A stretch of 9,495 nt of DNA, from contig CABUKS010000041.1 in assembly GCA_902492235.1 (NCBI GenBank), positions 1-9,495 of the forward strand. The letters are read 5' to 3'. The notes below the pieces were generated by a model. That model made no database searches. It had not been told where the DNA came from and was given only the letters and a program-made list of their open reading frames with translations. Shown one piece after another: positions 1 to 5,382 of this stretch. The position numbers and the translations under genes are program-made. Position 1 is the stretch's first letter. Every line of letters starts with the position of its first letter. This DNA comes from an uncultured Collinsella sp. GTDB lineage: Bacteria; Actinomycetota; Coriobacteriia; Coriobacteriales; Coriobacteriaceae.

Positions 1-55
1 GGTCACCAAGCACAACCTCAAGTACCGCCGCTACTACCACCAGTTCGACTACTAA
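1..55 (+). CDS. FrlB-like SIS deglycase, first copy (3' end only)
   Basis: Only the last 17 complete codons and the TAA stop are in the window; the gene enters from the left edge. The translated end (VTKHNLKYRRYYHQFDY) and every one of its 55 bases are identical to the end of the complete SIS-domain deglycase at 4143-5204, so this is a second copy or near-copy of that gene. The RRYY...Y ending is the typical C-terminus of FrlB-type fructoselysine-6-phosphate deglycases. The stop lies 21 bases before the EIIA start with no terminator between, so this copy is probably the upstream gene of a deglycase-EIIA-EIIB operon. Identity ends exactly at the stop codon. Whether the upstream part is intact cannot be seen here. 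Confidence 0.85.
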   Translation, partial: VTKHNLKYRRYYHQFDY

Positions 56-76
56 TTTCATTTGGGGGAAACCGCA

Positions 77-496
77 ATGAGGCAATACATCTTCGCCAGC
101 CACGCGCATTTTGCGACCGGCATCAAGGAGAGCACCGAGCTGCTCTCGGGCGCGCGCGATAACGTCCACGACCTGTCGATGTTCGTCGACGGCCGCACCG
201 ACGTCGCCGAGGAGGCCGCCAAGCTCCTGGCGACCTTCGACCCCGCCGACGACGTAATCGTGTGCACCGACCTGTTTGGCGGCAGCGTCAACAACGAGTT
301 CACCAAGATCGTCCAGACGCGCCCCAACACCTACCTGGTTGCCAACATGAATCTGCCGCTGCTGATCCAGCTGCTCTTTTCGGACCAGGAGGCTCCCGCC
401 GATCAGGTTATCCGCGAGATCCTCGCGGCTGACGACACGCGCGTCAAGTTTGTCAACGACCTGCTGACCGATGCGGATGACGAGGAAGAGTTCTAG
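77..496 (+). CDS. PTS mannose/fructose/sorbose-family EIIA component
   Basis: This 139-residue protein is a stand-alone cytoplasmic EIIA of the mannose-type PTS. It takes phosphate from HPr on a histidine and passes it to the partner EIIB. The predicted phospho-histidine is H9 in FASHAHFATG, aligning with the T-H-G-W-A stretch of E. coli ManX (H10). The family's second conserved patch is visible as CTDLFGGSVNNE (about residues 75-86), equivalent to D-x-x-G-G-S-x-x-N. The length fits a single EIIA domain. I chose ATG 77 over an in-frame TTG at 62 because a G-rich ribosome binding site (64-69) precedes the ATG and the family N-terminus starts just before the strand carrying H9. The protein ends in an acidic run (DADDEEEF). 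It follows the upstream deglycase copy by 21 bases and precedes EIIB by 57, so the three are probably cotranscribed. Family assignment is firm; substrate is inferred from neighbours. Confidence 0.92.
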   Translation: MRQYIFASHAHFATGIKESTELLSGARDNVHDLSMFVDGRTDVAEEAAKLLATFDPADDVIVCTDLFGGSVNNEFTKIVQTRPNTYLVANMNLPLLIQLLFSDQEAPADQVIREILAADDTRVKFVNDLLTDADDEEEF

Positions 497-517
497 TCAC
501 CGCCTGCTATTAATGGG

Positions 518-531
518 GCCGGGTTTCCGGC
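518..531 (+). other. Small stem-loop between EIIA and EIIB
   Basis: A perfect 5-bp stem (GCCGG 518-522, CCGGC 527-531) closes a GTTT tetraloop in the 57-base gap between EIIA and EIIB. There is no T-run after it, so it does not look like a terminator. It could affect mRNA stability or EIIB translation, but it could equally be chance in GC-rich DNA. Confidence 0.35.
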
Positions 532-553
532 ATGAGACCTTTGGGGGTCAATC

Positions 554-1036
554 ATGATTCAACTGCTTCGCGTCGACCATCGTCTGCTTCATGGCCAGGT
601 GGCCGTCTCTTGGGTCCAGGGCTTGGGCTCTGACTGCATCTTCTGCGTTGGCGACAAGGTTGCCAACGATCCCGTCTGGAAGACTACGCTCAAGATGGGA
701 AAGCCGGCCAACGTCAAGCTCGTCATCAAGGACATGGAGCACGCCATCGAGGCCATCAACTCCGGTGTTACCGATAAGTACAAGATGATCATCTGCGTCG
801 CCAGCATCGCCGAGGCCAAGCAGCTTGTCGACGGCTGCCCGCAGATCACCTCCATCAACCTGGGCAACACCAAGTCCAAGGACGAGCAGCGTCCCGATGC
901 CCGTAAGATCTCCCGCCAGATCTTTGTGACTGCTGCCGAGGAAGAGGACATTCGTGAGCTCGTCGGCCGCGGTGTCGAGGTCGAGATTCGCGCTCTGGCC
1001 GACGACCCCAAGGTTGATGCCCTAAGCGCCCTCTAA
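554..1036 (+). CDS. PTS mannose/fructose/sorbose-family EIIB component
   Basis: This 160-residue cytoplasmic EIIB accepts phosphate from EIIA and transfers it to the sugar moiety as it passes through EIIC-EIID. The N-terminus LLRVDHRLLHGQVAVSW is the diagnostic active-site stretch of this family (typically R-x-D-x-R-L-x-H-G-Q-V), with H13 the expected phosphorylation site. The rest follows the EIIB_Man/Sor pattern, including the strand-turn segments KLVIKD and SINLGN, and the length is typical. The ATG is preceded by TTGGGGG at 541-547, the same unusual all-G ribosome binding site seen before EIIA. A strong hairpin follows the stop, so EIIA-EIIB form the end of a transcription unit separate from the EIIC-EIID genes they must work with. 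Substrate cannot be read from the sequence; the neighbouring deglycase and epimerase point to a glycated amine. Confidence 0.93.
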   Translation: MIQLLRVDHRLLHGQVAVSWVQGLGSDCIFCVGDKVANDPVWKTTLKMGKPANVKLVIKDMEHAIEAINSGVTDKYKMIICVASIAEAKQLVDGCPQITSINLGNTKSKDEQRPDARKISRQIFVTAAEEEDIRELVGRGVEVEIRALADDPKVDALSAL

Positions 1037-1047
1037 TTGGGAACCAC

Positions 1048-1070
1048 GGGCGGCGCGCACGGCGCCGCCC
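1048..1070 (+). terminator. Terminator-like hairpin after EIIB
   Basis: A perfect 9-bp stem, GGGCGGCGC (1048-1056) with GCGCCGCCC (1062-1070), encloses a GCACG loop 12 bases after the EIIB stop. A short outer pairing CCACG/CGTGG (1044-1048 and 1076-1080) may extend or compete with it. The tract after it (CTATTCG) is poor in T, so it is a weak intrinsic terminator by the classical rule. Its strength and its place between EIIB and the next promoter still make termination likely. Confidence 0.55.
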
Positions 1071-1150
1071 CTATTCGTGGGCGTACCGGATAAACGCTTT
1101 ACCCGTTACCCCCATCTACCGTTCACCGGGAGTACACACCCGTTGAGCGA

Positions 1151-1195
1151 TTGGTATTAAATAGTTTTCTCATGACTATATAATTGGTATCAAAT
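1151..1195 (+). promoter_or_regulatory. Promoter with paired TTGGTAT operator-like motifs, upstream of EIIC
   Basis: A perfect TATAAT -10 box lies at 1179-1184, with a weak -35-like TTAAAT at 1157-1162 (16-base spacer). Two copies of one motif sit around it: TTGGTATTAAAT at 1151-1162 covers the -35 region, and TTGGTATCAAAT at 1184-1195 starts on the last base of the -10 and covers the expected transcription start. They are 33 bases apart. The same arrangement recurs at 4050-4093 before the deglycase. The position fits steric repression. The motif resembles GntR-type half-sites (TGGTAT), and the downstream copy is a near-palindrome (TTGGTATCAA). The regulator is not in the window, so the GntR-type assignment is inference. 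Confidence 0.7.
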
Positions 1196-1202
1196 CATTT
1201 GC

Positions 1203-1231
1203 ACCGGTTTAGGTGTTAACAGCACACCGGT
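1203..1231 (+). other. Dyad ACCGGT-TGTTAACA-ACCGGT in the EIIC leader
   Basis: Two ACCGGT palindromes (1203-1208 and 1226-1231) flank a third palindrome, TGTTAACA (1214-1221), almost symmetrically. The block lies about 12-40 bases after the expected transcription start of the EIIC unit, inside a roughly 140-base untranslated leader. It could be an RNA stem or a second operator. No equivalent is seen before the 4143 gene. The rest of the 1037-1330 gap holds only the hairpin and promoter listed separately. Confidence 0.4.
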
Positions 1232-1330
1232 ACAAGCTGGATCTGTCTAGGCGATTGTCGGCATGGAAAAGGGCGCGCTGACAAGTCGGGAATCGCCGCG
1301 CGGATCCAAGAGGGATCAAAGGGAGGAACA

Positions 1331-2104
1331 ATGCTTGTTCAAGCGATCCTCATCGGACTTATCGCTGCCTTCGGTAAGCTCGATTATCAGCTCGGTACGC
1401 TCTATGCGTTCCGCCCGATCGTTCTGTGCCCGCTCGTCGGCATAGTCCTCGGGGACCTGCAGTCCGGCCTCGCCATCGGTGCGAGCCTCGAGCTGCTCTT
1501 CATGGGTTCAATCTCCATCGGCGCTTACGTGCCGCCCGATGAGTGTATTGGCGGTGTGCTCGCCTGCGCCTTCGCTATTCAGCTGGGTCAGAGCACCGAG
1601 GCCGCTATCGCGCTCGCGATGCCCATCGCCACTCTGTGCCTGGCCATTAAGAACGTCGTCAACGCCGGTATGCCCCTTCTGGTCGACCGTGCCGACGTCT
1701 TTGCCAGCAAGGGTAACCTCAAGGGTATCTACGCTATGCACTGGATTATCGGTCTCGTGATTGTCGTCCTGGCCTTTATCCTGTGCTCGGTCTCCTTCTA
1801 TCTGGGTGCCGACGCCGTTCAGGGCCTGCTCGACTTCATCCCGACGTTCGTCCTCGATGGCTTTGGCGTCGCAGCCAACATCCTGCCTGCCATGGGCTTC
1901 GCCATGCTCGGCCGTCTGGTGCTTACCAAGCAGCTCGTGCCGTTCTACTTCCTGGGCTTCCTGCTGTGCTCCTATGCCAACGTGCCCGTCCTCGGCGTCG
2001 CCCTGATCGCAATCATCATCGGCATCGACAAGTACGACCTGCTGGGCCTTGGTGGCGCCCAGTCCCAGCTTTCTGTGGAAGGGGATGAGGACGATGACTT
2101 CTAA
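1331..2104 (+). CDS. PTS mannose/fructose/sorbose-family EIIC membrane component
   Basis: This 257-residue integral membrane protein forms, with EIID, the sugar channel of a mannose-type PTS. It is mostly hydrophobic from residue 2, with several membrane spans visible, for example at residues 2-14, 30-44, 78-107, 136-158 and 206-233. The stretch SGLAIGASLELLFMGSISIGAYVPPD (about residues 45-70, shown here only to fix the position) matches the conserved ManY motif rich in G, E and P. The length is close to E. coli ManY (about 266). ATG 1331 has an excellent AGGGAGG site just upstream. The C-terminus is strongly acidic (VEGDEDDDF) and its coding bases double as the ribosome binding site and start of EIID, which overlaps by 11 bases, so the two are translationally coupled. 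The unit has its own promoter at 1151-1195. Confidence 0.94.
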   Translation: MLVQAILIGLIAAFGKLDYQLGTLYAFRPIVLCPLVGIVLGDLQSGLAIGASLELLFMGSISIGAYVPPDECIGGVLACAFAIQLGQSTEAAIALAMPIATLCLAIKNVVNAGMPLLVDRADVFASKGNLKGIYAMHWIIGLVIVVLAFILCSVSFYLGADAVQGLLDFIPTFVLDGFGVAANILPAMGFAMLGRLVLTKQLVPFYFLGFLLCSYANVPVLGVALIAIIIGIDKYDLLGLGGAQSQLSVEGDEDDDF

Positions 2105-2918
2105 TTCCGAGAACCAGATTACTCGCTCCGACCTCATTAAGAGCGCCGTGAACACCGGCGCCCTGGGCATGGAATTCTCCTGGACCTACTACAAGCAGAT
2201 GAACATTGCCTTCTGCCTGATGGTCGCCAACATGCTCAAGAAGATCTATGCCGGCCGTCCCGATGATTACGCCGAGGCCTTGCACCGTCACAGCGCATTC
2301 TTCAACATCACCCCGCAGCTCGCTCCCTTCGTGGGTGGCATCGCGATGGCCATGGAAGAAAAGGTCGCTCGTGGCGAGGTTGAGCCCGAGAGCGTCAACG
2401 ACATCAAGGCCGCCTTCATGGGTCCGCTTTCCGGCCTGGGTGACTCCTTCTTCCTGTCCACCCTGCGCGTCGTCGCCGCTGCCGTGGGCATCAGCCTGTG
2501 CCAGGCCGGCAACGTCTTTGGCCCCATCGCCTTCCTGCTCGTCTACAACATCCCGGCGTTCCTGATTCGTATCTTTGGCGCTATCAAGGGTTATGAGCTA
2601 GGCATTGGCTTCCTCGACGAGGCTCAGAAGACCGGCCTGATGCAAAAGATCATGGCCTGCGTCGGCATTGTCGGCGTCATGGTCGTCGGCGCCATGAGCA
2701 AGGACATGTTCTGGGCTTCGTTGCCCATCGCCATTGGTCAGGGCGACTCCGCCCAGACTCTCCAGGACATCCTGGACGGTATCATGCCCGGTATGCTCGG
2801 CATGGCCGCCTTCTGGCTCTACTATTGGCTGCTCTCCAAGAAGATCAACCCGATGGTCCTGATCCTCTGCACCATGGTCGTGGGCATCATCGGCGCTTAC
2901 TTTGGCGTGCTTGCCTAA
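2094..2918 (+). CDS. PTS mannose/fructose/sorbose-family EIID membrane component
   Basis: This 274-residue EIID is the membrane partner of EIIC, unique to the mannose-type PTS. Family hallmarks are the N-terminal Q-M-N-I-A-F / M-L-K-K-I-Y region, HSAFFNITPQLAPFVGG followed by AMEE, then FMGPLSGLGDSFF (about residues 105-117), and hydrophobic spans in the C-terminal half ending in IIGAYFGVLA. The frame is open from a TTG at 2049, but that start would lie deep inside EIIC. ATG 2085 and ATG 2094 are the realistic choices; I prefer 2094, because GGAAGGGG (2077-2084) is 9 bases before it and the protein then begins MTSNSENQITRSDL, the usual short polar lead. The gene overlaps EIIC by 11 bases. A clear terminator follows 49 bases after the stop. 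Confidence 0.93.
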   Translation: MTSNSENQITRSDLIKSAVNTGALGMEFSWTYYKQMNIAFCLMVANMLKKIYAGRPDDYAEALHRHSAFFNITPQLAPFVGGIAMAMEEKVARGEVEPESVNDIKAAFMGPLSGLGDSFFLSTLRVVAAAVGISLCQAGNVFGPIAFLLVYNIPAFLIRIFGAIKGYELGIGFLDEAQKTGLMQKIMACVGIVGVMVVGAMSKDMFWASLPIAIGQGDSAQTLQDILDGIMPGMLGMAAFWLYYWLLSKKINPMVLILCTMVVGIIGAYFGVLA

Positions 2919-2966
2919 TATGTTCGAATCGCGCTTCCATCGCGTCTAACGGTTGCGTCGATCTTT

Positions 2967-3003
2967 GGGGGCTTGTCGCATCTGCGGCGGCCCCCTGTTT
3001 TTT
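2967..3003 (+). terminator. Rho-independent terminator after EIID
   Basis: GGGGGC (2967-2972) pairs with GCCCCC (2990-2995); the loop can pair further (GTCGC with GCGGC). A run of six T follows at 2998-3003. This is a textbook intrinsic terminator, yet only 26 bases separate it from the epimerase start, and no promoter is visible in those bases. Confidence 0.85.
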
Positions 3004-3029
3004 AAAACTCCGTACGAAAGGGGAGGGCT

Positions 3030-3875
3030 ATGGTCGTACCCGAGCTTTCGCTCATGAACATCAACCATCGTTACTACAGCATCGAGACGTTTTTTAAGGC
3101 TGCAGGTGAGGCCGGCTATCGCAATATCGAGCTGTGGACCGGCTCGATGCACCTGTATGTGGATTGCCATGAGCACGATTCGGTGGATAAGATTCGCGAT
3201 CTTGCCGCCCAATACGGTATCAAGATCGTGTGCGTGTGCCCCGAGCAGAACAACCCCAAGCCGTGGAACGTCGCGGTGCGCGGTGAGGCGGGCCAAAAAC
3301 GCATCCTCTCGTACTTTAAGAATGTGATCGACGTAGCCGTTGAGTTGGGCGCGCCGCAGATTCTGGTGACGAGTGGTTGGGCCTATCTGGACGAGCCGGC
3401 TGAGGACGCCTGGGCCCGCAGCGTTGCCATGCTGCGCTCGGTGTGCGACTACGCCGATACGCGCGGTATTCGCGTCGCGCTCGAGGCCCTGCAGCCGTCG
3501 GAGTCCGTGTTGGTCAACACCGCACAGGATGTCGTGCGCATCCTCGAGGCGGTCGATCGTCCCAACCTGAAGGCCTGTATCGACTTTGGCGCCATGGAAG
3601 TTGCCGGCGACACGATCGACGGCTACTTTGAGGTTTTGGGCGAAAAGATCGTTCACACCCACTTTGTAGATGTGGGCGGCGGCACGACGCATCTTGCCTG
3701 GGGCGACGGCGAGCGTGATATGCGTGCCGACCTCGAGGCACTCATGCGCCACGGCTATACGGGCTATGTCTCGGCCGAGACGTGTGATGGCCGCTACTAT
3801 CAGGATCCGTCCAAGGCGACGACTCAGGTTATCGAGATGTATCGCCGTGTGACAGCGGAGATGGAAGCCGAATAA
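3030..3875 (+). CDS. FrlC-like sugar (phosphate) epimerase, AP-endonuclease-2/xylose-isomerase TIM barrel
   Basis: This 281-residue protein belongs to the metal-dependent sugar isomerase/epimerase barrel family that includes fructoselysine 3-epimerase (FrlC) and ketose 3-epimerases. Four expected metal ligands are visible: E152 in VALEAL, D185 in CIDFGAM, H211 in VHTHFVD and E250 in SAETCDG. The first three have the same spacing (33 and 26 residues) as E150-D183-H209 of ketose 3-epimerases. The N-terminus (SLMNINHRYYSIETFF, then EAGYRNIELW) is the typical barrel opening. ATG 3030 has a strong GGGGAGGG site. The gene follows the EIID terminator without a visible promoter, so it is probably expressed by read-through as the end of an EIIC-EIID-epimerase unit. 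Beside a FrlB-like deglycase the best guess is interconversion of C3 epimers of a glycated amine or its 6-phosphate. The barrel family is certain; the substrate is inferred. Confidence 0.88.
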   Translation: MVVPELSLMNINHRYYSIETFFKAAGEAGYRNIELWTGSMHLYVDCHEHDSVDKIRDLAAQYGIKIVCVCPEQNNPKPWNVAVRGEAGQKRILSYFKNVIDVAVELGAPQILVTSGWAYLDEPAEDAWARSVAMLRSVCDYADTRGIRVALEALQPSESVLVNTAQDVVRILEAVDRPNLKACIDFGAMEVAGDTIDGYFEVLGEKIVHTHFVDVGGGTTHLAWGDGERDMRADLEALMRHGYTGYVSAETCDGRYYQDPSKATTQVIEMYRRVTAEMEAE

Positions 3876-3887
3876 CTAAACTGCGCG

Positions 3888-3929
3888 GTTGCGCTGGAAA
3901 CGCTTGGGCGGGTCTGGCGCAACGCTTTT
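3888..3929 (+). terminator. Possible terminator after the epimerase gene
   Basis: GTTGCGC (3888-3894) pairs perfectly with GCGCAAC (3917-3923) around a 22-base loop, followed by GCTTTT (3924-3929). The long loop and short T-run make it a weak candidate. It sits 12 bases after the epimerase stop, where a terminator would be expected before the next promoter. The rest of the 3876-4142 gap holds a possible half-site on the opposite strand at 3994-4001 and the promoter at 4050-4093. Confidence 0.4.
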
Positions 3930-4049
3930 ATAGCTGGCGAGTTGTGGGGAGCCCGTTGGCAGTAGCGCTCGAAATAGACAACTATTGGCGTTGTAATACC
4001 ACTCGGGCGAGGAAACCGACCGTTCGCCGCAAATCTCCGTGAGTTTGGA

Positions 4050-4093
4050 TTGGTATTAAATAACAAGTAATCGTATGGCTATAATTGGTATCA
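4050..4093 (+). promoter_or_regulatory. Promoter with paired TTGGTAT operator-like motifs, upstream of the deglycase
   Basis: A perfect TATAAT lies at 4080-4085, with TTAAAT at 4056-4061 as a weak -35 (18-base spacer). TTGGTATTAAATA at 4050-4062 is identical over 13 bases to the copy at 1151-1163, and TTGGTATCA at 4085-4093 matches the one at 1184-1192. The two motifs are 35 bases apart, against 33 in the other promoter, and again overlap the -35 and start-site regions. The sequence between them differs, so the motifs, not a block duplication, are what is conserved. This supports control of both units by the same repressor, probably of GntR type; the regulator is not in view. Confidence 0.72.
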
Positions 4094-4142
4094 GCAAGAA
4101 GCGCGATGTATAGAATTGCGCACATGTGATGGGAGGACACAC

Positions 4143-5204
4143 ATGAAGGAGACCGAGAAGATCGAGATCATGCACTTCGACCAGGAGGGCTACCTCGAGG
4201 ACGGCAGGAACGTCTACGAGGCCGGCAAGAAGATGACCGCCCTGGCCGACCGCGTGCACGAGGAGGGCTACGACGCCGTCTTCCTGATGGGCGTCGGCGG
4301 CACCTGGGACGAGTTCATGCAGCTCGAGTACCTCATGAACAAGTTCGGCGACCGCGACCTCGAGGTCTACCTGATCCACGCCGCCGAGTGGAACGTCATG
4401 GGCCACAAGCGCATGACCGACAAATCCGTCGTGCTGACCGCCTCCGAGTCCGGCACCACCCCCGAGGTGCTCGAGGCCGTCGGCAAGATGAGGGAGATGG
4501 GCGTGCGCGTCTTCGCCATGACCAACCCCGAGGGCAAGATCGGGCAGGCCGTGGGCGCCGAGAACTGCGTCATGATGGCCTCCGACCACGGCGCCGGCGG
4601 CTGCGAGAAGGGCTACTACCTCGCCGACTGCTTCGGCCTGCGCCTGCTCAACCGCCGCGGCTGCTTCCCCAAGTTCGACCTGTTCATCGAGCAGACGAAG
4701 GACGTCTGGAAGGACATGCTCGACATCCGCAAGCGCTTCGAGCCGCGCGCCGAGGAGCTCGCCAGGAAGTACGCGCTGGCCGACTACACCATGTTCATCG
4801 GCTCGGGCGCGCTGTGGGGCGAGACCATCCTGTACTCCATGTGCCTGCTCGAGGAGATGCAGTGGAAGCGCATCCGCCACATCACCTCGCACGACTTCTT
4901 CCACGGCACGCTCGAGCTGCTCGAGCCCGGCGTCCCGGTGTTCCTGTTCATGGGCGAGGACGAGTGCCGCGCCCTCGACGAGCGCGTCCGCGCCTTCCTC
5001 ACCAGCGGCGTGACCGGCGACGAGGACTACGTCATCATCGACACCGCCGAGTACGCGATCCCGGGCCTGGACGACGACTTCCGCGTCATCGTGTCGCCGT
5101 GGATCCTGTCCGTGCTGACCACCGACCGCCTCTCGCGCAACTACGAGCTGGTCACCAAGCACAACCTCAAGTACCGCCGCTACTACCACCAGTTCGACTA
5201 CTAA
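4143..5204 (+). CDS. frlB: FrlB/GfrF-like SIS-domain sugar-amine-6-phosphate deglycase
   Basis: This 353-residue protein has two SIS (sugar isomerase) domains, about residues 20-170 and 200-345. Homologues (FrlB, GfrE/GfrF, FraB) split fructose-amine 6-phosphates into glucose-6-phosphate and a free amine in the cytoplasm. The SIS phosphate-binding region shows as MGVGGTWDE (49-57) and TASESGTTPEV (99-109). The C-terminal part, FHGTLELLEPGVPVFLFMGEDE, parallels E. coli FrlB closely, as does the RRYY ending. E238 and H254 have the 16-residue spacing of the catalytic pair E214/H230 described for FraB. ATG 4143 is chosen over an in-frame TTG at 4116 because GGGAGG (4131-4136) is correctly placed. 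Codon use is extreme: I find a single sense codon ending in A or T (AAA at 4422-4424), unlike every neighbour, which suggests a separate origin. A second copy ends at position 55. Fructoselysine-6-phosphate is the likeliest substrate; glucoselysine- or another amine-phosphate is possible. Confidence 0.86.
   Translation: MKETEKIEIMHFDQEGYLEDGRNVYEAGKKMTALADRVHEEGYDAVFLMGVGGTWDEFMQLEYLMNKFGDRDLEVYLIHAAEWNVMGHKRMTDKSVVLTASESGTTPEVLEAVGKMREMGVRVFAMTNPEGKIGQAVGAENCVMMASDHGAGGCEKGYYLADCFGLRLLNRRGCFPKFDLFIEQTKDVWKDMLDIRKRFEPRAEELARKYALADYTMFIGSGALWGETILYSMCLLEEMQWKRIRHITSHDFFHGTLELLEPGVPVFLFMGEDECRALDERVRAFLTSGVTGDEDYVIIDTAEYAIPGLDDDFRVIVSPWILSVLTTDRLSRNYELVTKHNLKYRRYYHQFDY
5150..5204 (+). repeat. 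Exact direct repeat of window bases 1-55 (end of duplicated deglycase)
   Basis: These 55 bases, from inside the codon before VTKHN through the TAA stop, are identical to bases 1-55. Identity stops immediately after the stop codon (TTTCATT at 56 against GAGCTGG at 5205). The repeat runs off the left edge of the window, so its full length is unknown. Confidence 0.95.
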
Positions 5205-5256
5205 GAGCTGGTCACGGGTCCGATATCTTGGCTGGTTGATATCTCGATCCTGCACA

Positions 5257-5288
5257 AGGGCGTCCGCAATTGCGCGGGCGCCCTTTTT
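5257..5288 (+). terminator. Rho-independent terminator after the deglycase
   Basis: AGGGCG (5257-5262) pairs with CGCCCT (5279-5284); the inner part (CCGC with GCGG around AATT) extends the stem, and five T follow at 5284-5288. It separates the catabolic module from the histidine operon. Confidence 0.88.
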
Positions 5289-5382
5289 GCGTTGTGACAA
5301 GAGACTGCTGCTAACCGCTTGCCCTATGTTTCCAAATGAATACGCTATGAGCCGAGGAAGACGATTCTCCCCGCAAACACTC

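Noticed and set aside
62..76. TTG start for EIIA adding five residues
   Set aside because: The TTG overlaps the G-rich ribosome binding site that serves the ATG at 77, and the extra residues lie outside the family fold.
1263..1445. 60-residue plus-strand ORF overlapping the EIIC start
   Set aside because: Arg/Ser-rich, without a good ribosome binding site, and in conflict with the EIIC frame; it lies in the untranslated leader.
2946..3752. 268-residue minus-strand ORF opposite the epimerase
   Set aside because: Antisense shadow that would start inside the epimerase and run through the terminator at 2967-3003.
4388..5239. 283-residue Arg/His/Pro-rich ORF on the plus strand in a second frame of the deglycase
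   Set aside because: Composition is that of an out-of-frame GC-rich reading; no ribosome binding site, and the overlapping frame has clear SIS-family homology.
5222..5243. GATATC...GATATC pair between the deglycase and its terminator
   Set aside because: GATATC is self-complementary, so the apparent 6-bp hairpin is AT-rich, weak and easily produced by chance; the terminator just downstream explains the region.
4056..5300. 414-residue ORF on the minus strand opposite the deglycase
   Set aside because: It is a mirror of the G/C-ending codons of the deglycase gene, is low-complexity (Val, Ala, His, Gly, Asp, Glu, Leu), has no recognisable motif, and runs across the promoter and terminator of the real gene.
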